Assembly: GCA_017534745.1 (NCBI GenBank)
Contig: JAFXVX010000007.1
Location: forward strand, 62,001-126,000
Source of the DNA: Bacteroidales bacterium
GTDB taxonomy: Bacteria > Bacteroidota > Bacteroidia > Bacteroidales > UBA932
Reading direction: 5' to 3'
Length of the DNA stretch: 64,000 nucleotides
The position numbers and the translations under genes are program-made. Every line of letters starts with the position of its first letter. Within the stretch, counting starts at the first letter, position 1. The notes under the pieces were generated by a model. That model saw only the letters and a program-made list of their open reading frames with translations. It did no database searches and had not been told where the DNA came from. Below, in pieces: positions 1-8,590 of the stretch.

Positions 1-84
1 TTCATGGACGGAGACATCGAGGAGTGCATCGACCAGCTCCAGATCGCCGAGAACGCCGAGCGCCTCAAAGAAGCCGGCGAATAA
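1..84 (+). CDS. C-terminal end of an unidentified protein (partial)
   Basis: An open frame runs from the first base to a TAA stop and gives the last 27 residues of a protein that starts upstream of the window. The tail is acidic and looks helical, ending LKEAGE. It is too short to assign to a family. It is the only plus-strand gene before position 11600 and converges on the aldehyde dehydrogenase gene, whose stop lies 6 bases away. Confidence 0.5.
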   Translation, partial: FMDGDIEECIDQLQIAENAERLKEAGE

Positions 85-90
85 GGCTCC

Positions 91-1515
91 TTACCGCTCG
101 AGGAGGCGGAGGATTTTCATTTTGAAGGATTCGGACTTGCCGCTGTAGGGGTGCTCCCGCAGCGGCAGGTTGAATATTGTGCGGCCCCTCAGGACGGTCT
201 GGGGGTGAGTGAATTCACGGAAGCCCCATTCGCCGTGGTAGGCGCCCATGCCTGAGTGGCCGGTGCCGTTGAAGGGGACGCCCTTTACCATCATGTGGAG
301 GCAGACTTCGTTGATGCAGCCGCCGCCGTACTGCTGGGTGCGCATTACGCGGTTCGCCCATCTTATATTCTTGGTAAACAGATACATGGCTAGAGGATGT
401 TCGCGCTCGGCAATCGTCTCCATAAGGGCGTCGATCTCGGCGTCCTTGAAGGGGACGACGGGGAGGAGCGGGCAGAAGAGCTCGTGCTGGACAATCTGTT
501 CGTTGATATCGACGGGGTAGATGATGGTGGGGGAGTAGCGCTGCGCCTCCCTGTCTCCGGTGCCTCCGAAGAGGATGCGGTCGCGGTATTCGTCGGCGAG
601 GGCGGCACATTTGTCGTAGGCCTTGGCGGTGATGAGCTTTGGATACTCGGGATTCTCCTCGGCACGCTCTCCGATCTGGGAGATGAAGGCCTTCTTGAGT
701 TCCTCTATGAAGGGCTCCGCCACTTCTTCGGCGACGGCTATCTGGTTGACATTGATGCAGATCTGGCCGGCGTTGCAGAGTTTGAAGAAGGCAATCTTGC
801 GGGCGGTGTCGCGAAGGTCTGCGTCCTTCCGGACGACGGCCCAGTTGCCGGTCTCGCCGCCGAGCTCGAGGGCGACGGGCGTGAGGTTCTTGGCGGCCTC
901 CGCCATCACGTGCTTGCCGACGGAAGGGGAGCCGGTGTAGAATATCTTGTCGAACCTCTGGGCGAGGCACATATCGGCGATGTCGTGACCGCCGTCGATG
1001 AGGGTGACGTATTCCGGAGGAAATACCTCGGCGCAGAATTTCTTAAGCGCCGCAGTGCATGCGGGCGACTTGGAGCTGGTCTTGATGACGACGGTGTTGC
1101 CGCCGCACATCGCCGCGGCTACGACTCCGAGGGTAAGCAGGATGGGGAAGTTGAACGGGCTGATCACGAGGGTTACGCCATAGGGCATCTTATAGACCTT
1201 AGTGATCGTGCTGGGAAAGCACATAAGGCCGCTGAAGTGGCGCTCGGGGCGCGCCCAGCGGCGCAGGCCGTGGATCATCTCATTGATTTCCACGATAATG
1301 GGTCCTATGTCGCAGAGGTAGGCTTCTACCTTGCTGCGACCGAGGTCTGCCGCGAGGGCCTCTTCGAATTCGGCCTCGTGGGCGATGACGGCGGCCTTCA
1401 GCTTTTTAAGCTGCTGAATCCTCCATTTTATGGGGAGGGTCTCTCCGGTGCGGAAAAATCTCCGCTGGGCATCGACGATGCCGCGGATTTCACTTTCCTG
1501 GATGCTCATTGTCAT
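91..1515 (-). CDS. NAD(P)-dependent aldehyde dehydrogenase
   Basis: This 474-residue protein belongs to the aldehyde dehydrogenase superfamily, which oxidises aldehydes to carboxylic acids in the cytoplasm. Visible motifs are SPFNFP near residue 120, the cofactor-binding VVIKTSS near 145, YTGS near 195, the general base Glu in LELGGE (E217) and the nucleophile in AGQIC (C253). The length and the lack of an N-terminal extension fit the class 3-like branch. A second ATG two codons in (1509) is an equally good start. It is the last gene of the minus-strand run asnS-udk-tonB-like and begins 6 bases after the TonB-like stop, so it is probably co-transcribed. The substrate cannot be told from sequence. 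Confidence 0.88.
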   Translation of the reverse strand: MTMSIQESEIRGIVDAQRRFFRTGETLPIKWRIQQLKKLKAAVIAHEAEFEEALAADLGRSKVEAYLCDIGPIIVEINEMIHGLRRWARPERHFSGLMCFPSTITKVYKMPYGVTLVISPFNFPILLTLGVVAAAMCGGNTVVIKTSSKSPACTAALKKFCAEVFPPEYVTLIDGGHDIADMCLAQRFDKIFYTGSPSVGKHVMAEAAKNLTPVALELGGETGNWAVVRKDADLRDTARKIAFFKLCNAGQICINVNQIAVAEEVAEPFIEELKKAFISQIGERAEENPEYPKLITAKAYDKCAALADEYRDRILFGGTGDREAQRYSPTIIYPVDINEQIVQHELFCPLLPVVPFKDAEIDALMETIAEREHPLAMYLFTKNIRWANRVMRTQQYGGGCINEVCLHMMVKGVPFNGTGHSGMGAYHGEWGFREFTHPQTVLRGRTIFNLPLREHPYSGKSESFKMKILRLLER

Positions 1516-1521
1516 ATATTT

Positions 1522-2235
1522 TTACTGGGCTATGAACAGATATGTGATCGTCCCCATCTGGCGGGCCGGGGCGGACTGGGAGGCGGAGAACTTCGACAGC
1601 CTGGCGGCTCTTGTCGCGAATGCCTGAAGGCATCCGTCGGAGGAGGATATGCCTCCGTCGATCTTGGCGTTGACGACGTTTCCGGCATTGTCAACTGTGA
1701 TGACAACCGTCACCTGGCCGGCGCCCATGCATCTGTAGGCAGGGATGGGGAGCTTGCTGGCCTTGCGGCCGTCCAGCGACCAGGAGAGGACGGAGGGGCC
1801 GGAATAAGTCTTTGTGGAGGTATTGTCCGGCTTGTCGGGTTTGTCGTGGGAGATGTCCACGAAGTCGTCGTCCTTCTGATTCTGATTCTGTCCGTCGCGG
1901 AGCTCACGGGCGAGCCGCTCGGCGTCTTTATAGAGCTGGTCGGCGTCGGTCCCGCGGTCGTCCTTGAGGGTCGAACGGTCCACTGCGACGTTCCTTATCG
2001 GAACGCTTCCGGCAGCCTGAAGCAGCTGCTCGAGCTGCTCGGCGACGCTTTCGCGGAGCTGCTCCTGCCGCTCGATTTTCTCCTTTTCCTCCTGCCTGGT
2101 GAAATCGAGGACGAAAGTGTTCTCCTTCTGTATGGAATAGCCTATCTGGGAAGCGAGCAGAACAATAATCACCGCGAGATGGATAATCGCGGTGATATAA
2201 AGCCCTGCTTTGTCTTCCTGTGACAGGCGTTTCAT
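1522..2235 (-). CDS. TonB-like energy transducer
   Basis: This 237-residue protein has a single N-terminal membrane segment (about residues 12-32). A charged, Glu/Gln-rich periplasmic stretch follows (about 45-75), then a low-complexity linker and a C-terminal domain with the VTVVITVDNAGNV pattern typical of TonB C-termini. TonB proteins carry energy from the ExbB/ExbD motor to outer-membrane transporters. The ExbB and two ExbD genes lie about 2 kb upstream on the same strand, beyond a terminator and asnS-udk, so the motor parts are near one another but probably in two transcription units. The linker is not strongly proline-rich, and the protein could instead be TolA-like. It starts 2 bases after the udk stop. 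Confidence 0.72.
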   Translation of the reverse strand: MKRLSQEDKAGLYITAIIHLAVIIVLLASQIGYSIQKENTFVLDFTRQEEKEKIERQEQLRESVAEQLEQLLQAAGSVPIRNVAVDRSTLKDDRGTDADQLYKDAERLARELRDGQNQNQKDDDFVDISHDKPDKPDNTSTKTYSGPSVLSWSLDGRKASKLPIPAYRCMGAGQVTVVITVDNAGNVVNAKIDGGISSSDGCLQAFATRAARLSKFSASQSAPARQMGTITYLFIAQ

Positions 2236-2237
2236 AG

Positions 2238-2858
2238 CTATTTATTCCTTTTCTCCAGCTCTTTCTCTATGCGGGTTGTGATCATGTCTATGGCGACGGT
2301 GTTGTGGCCACCCTGGGGAACGATGACGTCGGCGTAGCGTTTGGAAGGCTCGATGAACTGGAGGTGCATCGGCTTCACTGTCTCGGTGTAATGGTCTATC
2401 GCTGTGGAGATTGAACGGCCTCTCTCGGCGATGTCGCGGACTATGATGCGCATGAGGCGGTCGTCGCCGTCGGCATCGACAAAGATCTTTATGTTCATCT
2501 GGTCGCGGAGCTCCTTGCAGGTGAAGATCAGGATGCCCTCGATGATGATGACGTCGGCCGGCTCGACTGTGATGGTGTCGGTCTTGGAGCGGGTGCAGGT
2601 GATGTACGAGTAGATGGGCTGCTCAATGGTGCGGCCCTGCTTAAGCTCGCGGATCTGCTGGCACATATACTTCCAGTCGATGGCGTCGGGGTGATCGAAG
2701 TTGATCTTCTGGCGCTCCTCGAGAGGGAGATGACTGGCGTCCTTGTAGTAGGAATCCTGGGGGATTACGACTACCCTGCCGGAGAGGTGCTCCGTGATTG
2801 CCTTTACGACGGTGGTCTTGCCTGAGCCCGAGCCGCCTGCGATACCGATTACTAACAT
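2238..2858 (-). CDS. udk: Uridine kinase
   Basis: This 206-residue protein matches uridine/cytidine kinase, which phosphorylates uridine and cytidine to UMP and CMP in pyrimidine salvage. The Walker A loop GGSGSGKTT sits at residues 8-16. The QDSYYKD substrate motif, the NFDHPDAIDW segment and the IIIEGIL strand follow in the family order. The length is normal. It starts 3 bases after the asnS stop and ends 2 bases before the TonB-like gene. Confidence 0.93.
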   Translation of the reverse strand: MLVIGIAGGSGSGKTTVVKAITEHLSGRVVVIPQDSYYKDASHLPLEERQKINFDHPDAIDWKYMCQQIRELKQGRTIEQPIYSYITCTRSKTDTITVEPADVIIIEGILIFTCKELRDQMNIKIFVDADGDDRLMRIIVRDIAERGRSISTAIDHYTETVKPMHLQFIEPSKRYADVIVPQGGHNTVAIDMITTRIEKELEKRNK

Positions 2859-2861
2859 ATT

Positions 2862-4262
2862 CTAGAATTCTGCGTTTTTGGGAGTCCTGGGGAAGGGGAT
2901 GACGTCGCGGATGTTGGCCATGCCGGTGACGAAAAGGAGAAGCCTTTCGAAGCCGAGACCGAAACCGCTGTGGGGAACGGTGCCGTAGCGGCGTGTGTCG
3001 ATGTACCACTCGAGGTTTTTACGGGACATCCCGAGCTCCTCTATGCGCTTTTCAAGCTTGCCGAGGTCGGCTTCCCTCTCGCTTCCGCCGATGATCTCGC
3101 CGATCTTCGGGAAGAGGACGTCCATGCCGCGGACGGTCCGGCCGTCTTCGTTCTGCTTCATGTAGAAGGCCTTGATGTCCTTGGGGAAATCGATTAGGAT
3201 GACGGGCTTGCCGAAATGCTTTTCGACAAGGTATCTTTCGTGCTCGCTCTGGAAATCGGTCCCCCAGTGGACCGGGTATTCGAACTTGACCCCGTCGGCT
3301 ATAGCCTTCTCGAGAATCTCGACTGCCTGGGTGTAGGTGACCCTTTCGAAGGGGATGCCGAGGACGCTGCGGAGGCGCTCGACGAGGCCTTCATCGTACT
3401 TATCGTTGAGGAAACGGAGATCATCCCCACAGTTGTCAAGGGCGTACTGGACGAGGTATTTGACGAACTCTTCGGCGAGCTCCATATTGTCTTCGATGTC
3501 GTAGAATGCCATCTCCGGCTCGATCATCCAGAACTCCGCGAGGTGACGCGGGGTGTTGGAATTCTCGGCGCGGAAGGTCGGGCCGAAGGTGTAGATCTCG
3601 CCGACAGCGGTCGCGCCGAGCTCGCCTTCGAGCTGGCCGCTGACGGTCAGCGAAGTCTTCTTCCCGAAGAAGTCCTTGCTGAAATCGACCTTGCCGCCGT
3701 GGACCGGGACCCTGGCGAGGTCCAGGGTCGTCACCTGGAACATGTCGCCGGCGCCCTCCGCGTCAGACTCGGTGATGAGCGGGGTGTGAAGATAGACGAA
3801 GCCCTTGTCGTTGAAGAACTTATGGATAGCGAAAGCCATCGCGTGACGGATGCGGAGCACCGCGCCGAAGGTGTTCGTGCGAAGACGCATGTGGGCGACG
3901 CTGCGGAGGTACTCCAGGGAGGTGTCCTTCTTCTGGAGAGGGTAGCGCATGGGGTCGCACTCACCGATGACCTCTATCTCCGAGGCCTTGATCTCGACCG
4001 CCTGGCCGCTGCCGATGGACTCAACGAGAGTCCCGCGGACGGCGAGCGAGGCTCCCGTCGTTATCCTTTTGATGAGCTCTTCGTCGAAAAGCTCGGCGTC
4101 GGCCACTATCTGTATATTATTAATGGTAGAACCGTCGTTGAGGGCAATGAACTTGACCTGCTTGTTACCCCTTTTGGTCCTTACCCATCCTTTGGCGAGG
4201 ACTTCCGCTCCCGGCTGCATCGCAAGGAGCTCTTTTACCTTCTTTCTTTTGATCTGTTCCAT
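2862..4262 (-). CDS. asnS: Asparaginyl-tRNA synthetase
   Basis: This class IIb aminoacyl-tRNA synthetase charges tRNA-Asn with asparagine. The N-terminal OB fold (about residues 15-110) contains [11 protein letters not shown]. Motif 2 is [20 protein letters not shown], and motif 3 near the C-terminus is [10 protein letters not shown]. The length is 466 residues, normal for AsnS. I place the start at 4262 (MEQIKRKK), because an upstream ATG at 4286 would lie inside the promoter box at 4284-4291. It opens the transcription unit asnS-udk-tonB-like-aldehyde dehydrogenase, just downstream of a strong terminator. Confidence 0.95.
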   Translation of the reverse strand: MEQIKRKKVKELLAMQPGAEVLAKGWVRTKRGNKQVKFIALNDGSTINNIQIVADAELFDEELIKRITTGASLAVRGTLVESIGSGQAVEIKASEIEVIGECDPMRYPLQKKDTSLEYLRSVAHMRLRTNTFGAVLRIRHAMAFAIHKFFNDKGFVYLHTPLITESDAEGAGDMFQVTTLDLARVPVHGGKVDFSKDFFGKKTSLTVSGQLEGELGATAVGEIYTFGPTFRAENSNTPRHLAEFWMIEPEMAFYDIEDNMELAEEFVKYLVQYALDNCGDDLRFLNDKYDEGLVERLRSVLGIPFERVTYTQAVEILEKAIADGVKFEYPVHWGTDFQSEHERYLVEKHFGKPVILIDFPKDIKAFYMKQNEDGRTVRGMDVLFPKIGEIIGGSEREADLGKLEKRIEELGMSRKNLEWYIDTRRYGTVPHSGFGLGFERLLLFVTGMANIRDVIPFPRTPKNAEF

Positions 4263-4283
4263 TTGAGCGAAATATATCAAGGA

Positions 4284-4291
4284 CAAAGATA
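4284..4291 (-). promoter_or_regulatory. Bacteroidota promoter box for asnS
   Basis: Read on the minus strand this is TATCTTTG, a perfect TAnnTTTG match, 21 bases before the asnS ATG at 4262. No good TTG is seen at the expected upstream distance. Confidence 0.55.
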
Positions 4292-4303
4292 AGTATTTTG
4301 CAC

Positions 4304-4333
4304 AAAAAAAGCAGCCGGTGAGGGCTGCTTTTT
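4304..4333. terminator. Bidirectional rho-independent terminator between exbD and asnS
   Basis: The stem GCAGCC/GGCTGC (4311-4316 with 4323-4328) encloses a 6-base loop. It is flanked by seven A on the left and five T on the right, so it can end transcription in either direction. It lies about 20 bases after the second exbD stop and separates the ExbB/ExbD unit from asnS. Confidence 0.8.
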
Positions 4334-4352
4334 ATGCAAGTGCATCAAGATA

Positions 4353-4826
4353 CTAGTCCGTCGAAGGTTTTCGGGCGGAATACATTATCTTGAGGGCGGA
4401 GCAGCGGCGCAGCTCCTGCTTTACGTCCGTGACTATACCCATCCTGACGTCCTGGTCGGCGCGGATGGCTACTGTCATAAACGAACGGTCAGCTTCGCTC
4501 ATGGCGTCGCGCTCTGCGGCAATGAAGTCGCGGATATCGTCAACCGTCTTGAAAGAGTCGTTGAGCTGGATACGGGCGTCGGTACCGTACATCGACTGGA
4601 GGCTCCTGATAGGAGTACCGATGTTGATGTAGGAAGACAGGTCCTTTCTCTCAAGCTTCGCAACCTCAGAGGCCTCGGGGAGCTTCACGATAACCTTGTT
4701 TTCAGTCTCGCGGAGCTGGGTCGTGACCATGAAGAAGAACAGGAGCATGAACACGATATCGGAGAGGGATCCCGAAGAGATGCCGGGAACATCCTTCTTG
4801 TTGTTTGAACCACCGAATTTTGACAT
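4353..4826 (-). CDS. exbD: ExbD/TolR biopolymer transport protein (second copy)
   Basis: This 157-residue inner-membrane protein has one N-terminal membrane helix (about residues 21-39). The helix contains the proton-path aspartate of the ExbD/TolR family (SLSDIVFMLL, D23). A periplasmic domain follows. It is the last gene of the exbB-X-exbD-exbD set, 12 bases after the first exbD and just before a terminator. Two non-identical ExbD proteins beside one ExbB is common in Bacteroidota and suggests a mixed ExbD dimer; that is inference. Confidence 0.88.
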   Translation of the reverse strand: MSKFGGSNNKKDVPGISSGSLSDIVFMLLFFFMVTTQLRETENKVIVKLPEASEVAKLERKDLSSYINIGTPIRSLQSMYGTDARIQLNDSFKTVDDIRDFIAAERDAMSEADRSFMTVAIRADQDVRMGIVTDVKQELRRCSALKIMYSARKPSTD

Positions 4827-4838
4827 ATTCTTATCCTC

Positions 4839-5417
4839 CTATCTTCTTTTGCCAACGTCCTTGGGCTCGGCCTCGGAGATGTTCTGGGGTACGACTTTCT
4901 TGACAACGCTCTGCTCGTCTTCGCTCAGACGGGCGAAGGTCTTTCCAAACTCCCTCATCGCGAACTCGTCACGCAGTTCGTTGACTGCCTTGACAAGCTC
5001 GTTCTGGACGGCTATGTAGGCCTGATACGAGGTGCCGCGGTCATTCTGGAGAGAGATGACGCCCTTGGACACCATGTAGGTCTTGCCGCCAATCTCCTGG
5101 GGCTCCTTCTCGGGGAGCTCAGGGTTGTCGAGAGGGTTCGCGAGGAACTCCTTCATCTTGTCCTTGAGAAGAGTCACATCCATGGCTTCATTACCCGCAA
5201 AAAGCTTGTCGGCGGAGTTGATCCTGACGATAACGATGTTACGTCTGTTGACCTTCTGGTCTTCCACCTTCTGATCTTTGTCAGGGATGGGGGGAAGACG
5301 ACGCTGCAGACCGGCCTGCTCACCCATGGTTGTCGTCATGAGGAAGTAGCAGAGCAGGAGGAATGCAATGTCGGCCGTCGAGCTCGAGTTGATTGCCGGT
5401 GTTTTCTTTTTGCCCAT
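4839..5417 (-). CDS. exbD: ExbD/TolR biopolymer transport protein (first copy)
   Basis: This 192-residue ExbD/TolR homologue has an N-terminal helix carrying the conserved Asp (STADIAFLLL, D16). Its periplasmic region is longer than in the second copy and ends in a charged Lys/Arg/Glu tail. It starts 3 bases after the stop of the small membrane protein and is followed by the second exbD, consistent with one operon. The role is proton-driven energy transfer with ExbB and a TonB-like protein. Confidence 0.88.
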   Translation of the reverse strand: MGKKKTPAINSSSTADIAFLLLCYFLMTTTMGEQAGLQRRLPPIPDKDQKVEDQKVNRRNIVIVRINSADKLFAGNEAMDVTLLKDKMKEFLANPLDNPELPEKEPQEIGGKTYMVSKGVISLQNDRGTSYQAYIAVQNELVKAVNELRDEFAMREFGKTFARLSEDEQSVVKKVVPQNISEAEPKDVGKRR

Positions 5418-5420
5418 GGT

Positions 5421-5864
5421 CTATGCTTTTTTAGAACGGATGGCGCTGTAGATTTCGCTGAAAATAATGGCGATGACAGCCAGACCGCCGACCAGGTAGG
5501 TCAGGTTGAGCACGGCATCGGTGAGCTTGAGAGTGCCCTGGCTCGGGGGAACCGCACCGGTGTATCCGATGGCGGGGCTTCCCTTGGCGAGCAGCCAGCA
5601 CAGGAGCGCGATAATCGCGGCTCCGGCAACGACGATGCCGAGTTTGATGAGGTTCTTGGGGTGGGTCGTCGCGGTGATGAATATGCCGACGCATATGATC
5701 GCAGCGATTGCCAGACCAAGCATTACATAGGCCCAGCCGAGCAGCAGGTTGACGCCAGAGTCCTTGAATCCTCCAAGCCAGGCGACCAGAAGGATCACAA
5801 CGCTAGCTATCAACAGCGCCCAGGAGCACCATTTGAATATCTTGGCGTAAAGTTTCTGTTCCAT
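5421..5864 (-). CDS. Small integral membrane protein of the ExbB/ExbD cluster
   Basis: This 147-residue protein is very hydrophobic, with about four predicted membrane helices (roughly residues 12-30, 36-60, 72-92 and 115-140). It has no enzymatic motif. It lies between exbB (9 bases upstream) and the first exbD (3 bases downstream), so it is almost certainly co-expressed with the proton channel. A membrane protein of unknown function in this slot is a recurring feature of Bacteroidales ExbBD loci. Whether it is a motor subunit cannot be judged from sequence. Confidence 0.75.
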   Translation of the reverse strand: MEQKLYAKIFKWCSWALLIASVVILLVAWLGGFKDSGVNLLLGWAYVMLGLAIAAIICVGIFITATTHPKNLIKLGIVVAGAAIIALLCWLLAKGSPAIGYTGAVPPSQGTLKLTDAVLNLTYLVGGLAVIAIIFSEIYSAIRSKKA

Positions 5865-5873
5865 TTCAGGTCC

Positions 5874-6668
5874 TTATTTCTTGGCTTCAAACTTAGTGAG
5901 GGTATCGACGAAGCGGATCGAGGAGTCTTCCATGTCGATCGCGAGAGAGTCGATCTTTGCGAGGATGTAGTTGTAGAACACCTGGAGGATCATAGCGACG
6001 ATGAGACCGCCGACGGTCGTGATAAGGGCGACCTTCATACCGCCTGCAACGACGTTCGGGGAGATGTCACCGGCAGCCTGGATGGCGTCGAAGGCCTGGA
6101 TCATACCGATAACGGTTCCAAGGAATCCGAGTGACGGGGCAAGGGCGATGAACAGGGAAATCCAGCTAAGGCCGTTCTCCATGAGGCTCATCTGGACACC
6201 GCCGTAGGAAACGATGGTCTTCTCGACGACATCGATGCCCTGGTCGGCGCGGAGGAGGCCCTGGTAGAAGATGCTGGCCACGGGTCCGCGGGTGTCACGG
6301 CAGACATCCTTCGCTTTTTCAATACCGCCTTCCTTCAGCGCAGCCTCGACGTCCTCGAGGAGCTTCTGGGTGTTGGTCTTGGAGAACAGGAGATAGAGGA
6401 TGCGCTCTATCGAGAGGGCAAGACCGAGGATGAGGCAGATGATAACGAGGGACATGAAGCCTGCACCACCTTCGATGAACTTGGTCTTGAGGGCCTGGTG
6501 AAGAGGAACTTCCTCACCGGAACCTGCGAAGAGGTCAACAGGTGCTTCGGTCACTTCCTCAGCTGCGGGAGCTTCGGGAGCGGCCTGCTCCTCGTCCTGA
6601 GCGAAAGCGATGGAGGCTGAAAGGGTCATGATGCCCGCCGCCGCCAAAAACATAAAGAACTTTTTCAT
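5874..6668 (-). CDS. exbB: ExbB/TolQ/MotA-family proton channel
   Basis: This is the channel subunit of an energy-transducing motor. From the ATG at 6668 it has 264 residues: a cleavable-looking signal (MKKFFMFLAAAGIM..., cleavage near AFAQ) and an Ala/Pro/Glu-rich periplasmic stretch to about residue 50. Three membrane helices follow, the last two holding the family pattern LAPSLGFLGTVIGMI and MKVALITTVGGLIVAM. An earlier in-frame ATG at 6716 would put an implausible basic leader before the signal and is rejected. It heads the operon exbB-X-exbD-exbD. Confidence 0.92.
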   Translation of the reverse strand: MKKFFMFLAAAGIMTLSASIAFAQDEEQAAPEAPAAEEVTEAPVDLFAGSGEEVPLHQALKTKFIEGGAGFMSLVIICLILGLALSIERILYLLFSKTNTQKLLEDVEAALKEGGIEKAKDVCRDTRGPVASIFYQGLLRADQGIDVVEKTIVSYGGVQMSLMENGLSWISLFIALAPSLGFLGTVIGMIQAFDAIQAAGDISPNVVAGGMKVALITTVGGLIVAMILQVFYNYILAKIDSLAIDMEDSSIRFVDTLTKFEAKK

Positions 6669-6723
6669 AATGGTTTTTGAATGTTTAATGTGTATTTTGA
6701 CAATAATTTGTTGCAAATCCGGG

Positions 6724-6754
6724 GCAAGTTAAAAATTTTTTTTCAAGATAGCAA
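6724..6754 (-). promoter_or_regulatory. Promoter of the exbB operon
   Basis: On the minus strand TTG (6752-6754) is followed after exactly 20 bases by TAACTTGC (6724-6731), a one-off-end variant of TAnnTTTG. The leader to the exbB ATG would be about 50 bases. The upstream element lies inside the 3' end of ansA, so the exbB operon can be expressed independently of tatD-ansA. Confidence 0.55.
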
Positions 6755-7786
6755 TATTTCGCCCCTAAGATTTTGCGAGAGGGCTTTTTTGACATCTTCA
6801 TTGTCCCTCATCCTGCCCATGAGGACGAAGAGCTTGGCAAGGGTGCTTTCGGTCGTCCCGTCGAGGCCGGAGACGACTCCGGCTTCCTTGAGAAGGCGGC
6901 CGTTGGCGTAGATGTCCATATCTACCCCTCCCTTAAGGCATTGCGTCACGTTGACAAGGATCTTTCCGCTAGAGGATGACTCTTTGACAATGTCGAGGAA
7001 CCAGTCTCTGGCAGGGGCGTTGCCGCTGCCGTAGGTCTCGATTATGACAGCGCGCGTCTCGCTTCCTAGAAGGAAGTGGCGGACAATCTCAGGGGTCATG
7101 CCCGGGTGGAGTTTGAGGATGGCGACTCTCGTGTCAAGCGAGGTCTCTATTTGGAGTGGAAGATTCCAGGAGGCGGGGCGGCGGATTGCCGGGAAGTTGT
7201 AGCGGATGCTGATGCCGGCTTCCGCGAGGGGCGGGAAATTGGGCGACGTGAAGGCCGAGAAGGCCTCCGAGCTTTCCTTGACGGCCCGGTTTCCTCGAAG
7301 GAGGAGGGAACCGAAACAGATGCAGACCTCGGGGACGATGGCGTGGCCTTCCGCGTCAGTCGCCGAGGCGATCTCGACGGAAGAGATGAGATTCTCCTTC
7401 CCGTCGGTGCGGGGGACGCCGATCGGAAGCTGGCTCCCGGTGAATATCACGGGCTTGGTCAGGTCCTTGAGCATGAAGCTGAGGGCGGAGGCTGAGTAGG
7501 CCATCGTGTCGGTGCCGTGGAGGACGACGAAGCCGTCGTAGGCCTCGTAGTGGCCTTTTATCAGCTCAGCGAGCCTGATCCACATCGAAGGCTCTATATC
7601 GGACGAATCGATGAGCGGATCGAAAGCCACGTGGTCGATGCGAAGAGCGAACTTGGAGAGCTCCGGAACCTCGTCGAGGATGAGCGAGAAATCAAAGGGG
7701 ACCAGGCCTCCCGTCGAGGGGTCCTGCTTCATTCCAATCGTCCCTCCTGTGTAGATCAGGAGAATGGATGCCTTGCGTCCTTTCAT
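6743..7786 (-). CDS. ansA: Type I L-asparaginase
   Basis: This 347-residue protein hydrolyses L-asparagine to aspartate and ammonia. Both asparaginase signatures are present: IYTGGTIGM with the catalytic Thr near residue 15, and VLHGTDTMAYSASAL near residue 95 with the second Thr and Asp. The start has no signal peptide, which fits the cytoplasmic type I enzyme. It overlaps the 3' end of tatD by 4 bases (translational coupling). Asparagine use by the nearby asnS is probably coincidental. Confidence 0.92.
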   Translation of the reverse strand: MKGRKASILLIYTGGTIGMKQDPSTGGLVPFDFSLILDEVPELSKFALRIDHVAFDPLIDSSDIEPSMWIRLAELIKGHYEAYDGFVVLHGTDTMAYSASALSFMLKDLTKPVIFTGSQLPIGVPRTDGKENLISSVEIASATDAEGHAIVPEVCICFGSLLLRGNRAVKESSEAFSAFTSPNFPPLAEAGISIRYNFPAIRRPASWNLPLQIETSLDTRVAILKLHPGMTPEIVRHFLLGSETRAVIIETYGSGNAPARDWFLDIVKESSSSGKILVNVTQCLKGGVDMDIYANGRLLKEAGVVSGLDGTTESTLAKLFVLMGRMRDNEDVKKALSQNLRGEILLS

Positions 7787-8547
7787 ATTCTGAAGAGTTT
7801 TTCTGCGGATTTTGTTGTGGTCTCCTCCACCTCCTCACGGCTGATGCCCTTGAGGAGGGCCAGCTCGTCGGCGATTAGAGGAAGATATGCGCTTTCATTG
7901 CACTCGCCCCTGTGGGGAGTCGGTGCGAGGTAAGGGCAGTCGGTCTCTAGGAGTATCTTCTCGAGGGGAATCTTCGTCACGGTCTCGCGGAGGGAGGCCT
8001 TGCGGAAGGTCACGACGCCTCCTATGCCGACGGCGAAATCGCCGCTGCGGTTTGCCCTGAGGAAAATCTCGTGGCTGCCGCTGAAGCAGTGGAGGTTCCC
8101 GCGAAGACCGAGGTGACGGCAATCTTCAAGAACCTTGAAGAAGTCGTCCCAGGCGTCCCTCATGTGGATATTGACCGGAAGGTCCAGCTTTGCGGCTAGC
8201 TCGAACTGGACGCGGAGCGCCTCCATCTGCTCTGACGCGAATTCTTTACCCTCGTGGTAGTCGAGTCCTATTTCGCCGATGGCGACAACGCCCTTTTCCG
8301 TGAAAGGAATCATCCTGTCGATTTCTTCCCTCCAGCCGGCGTCTATGGAGCCGGGGTACACGCCTGCCATCTGGAAGAGGACGCCCTTGTGGCGCTCGCC
8401 GATTTCCCACATACGGCTCCGCTCACGGCTGTCTATGTCGGCCTGGATCATCTTGCCGACACCGGCGGCGACAGCCCTTTCCACGGCTGCGTCCCCGAGA
8501 CCTTCGTAGCGGTCGTCATAGTAATGGGTGTGCGTGTCTATCAGCAT
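7783..8547 (-). CDS. tatD: TatD-family metal-dependent hydrolase (DNase)
   Basis: This 254-residue protein has the TatD/YcfH amidohydrolase pattern. Metal ligands are in IDTHTH at the N-terminus, a Glu in IGEIGLDYH, His in NIHMRD and LHCFSG, and the final Asp in LLETDCPYL. The family are 3'-5' DNases or RNases used in DNA repair and turnover. Its promoter box sits only 6 bases before the ATG. It is followed by ansA with a 4-base overlap. Confidence 0.9.
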   Translation of the reverse strand: MLIDTHTHYYDDRYEGLGDAAVERAVAAGVGKMIQADIDSRERSRMWEIGERHKGVLFQMAGVYPGSIDAGWREEIDRMIPFTEKGVVAIGEIGLDYHEGKEFASEQMEALRVQFELAAKLDLPVNIHMRDAWDDFFKVLEDCRHLGLRGNLHCFSGSHEIFLRANRSGDFAVGIGGVVTFRKASLRETVTKIPLEKILLETDCPYLAPTPHRGECNESAYLPLIADELALLKGISREEVEETTTKSAEKLFRI

Positions 8548-8553
8548 AGATTA

Positions 8554-8561
8554 CAAATATA
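8554..8561 (-). promoter_or_regulatory. Promoter box for tatD, very close to the start codon
   Basis: The minus strand reads TATATTTG, a perfect box, with only 6 bases between it and the tatD ATG at 8547. Transcription would begin almost at the start codon. Confidence 0.55.
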
Positions 8562-8590
8562 CGAAAAAATCAGCATCCTGTTACCGGAAA

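Noticed and set aside
397..2223. Long plus-strand open frame opposite the aldehyde dehydrogenase and TonB-like genes
   Set aside because: No family pattern, low-complexity Gly/Val/Glu-rich translation, and strong real genes on the other strand. High G+C with codon bias keeps this frame open.
3216..4292. Plus-strand open frame opposite asnS
   Set aside because: Opposite a clear AsnS; the translation has no motif and is acidic and repetitive.
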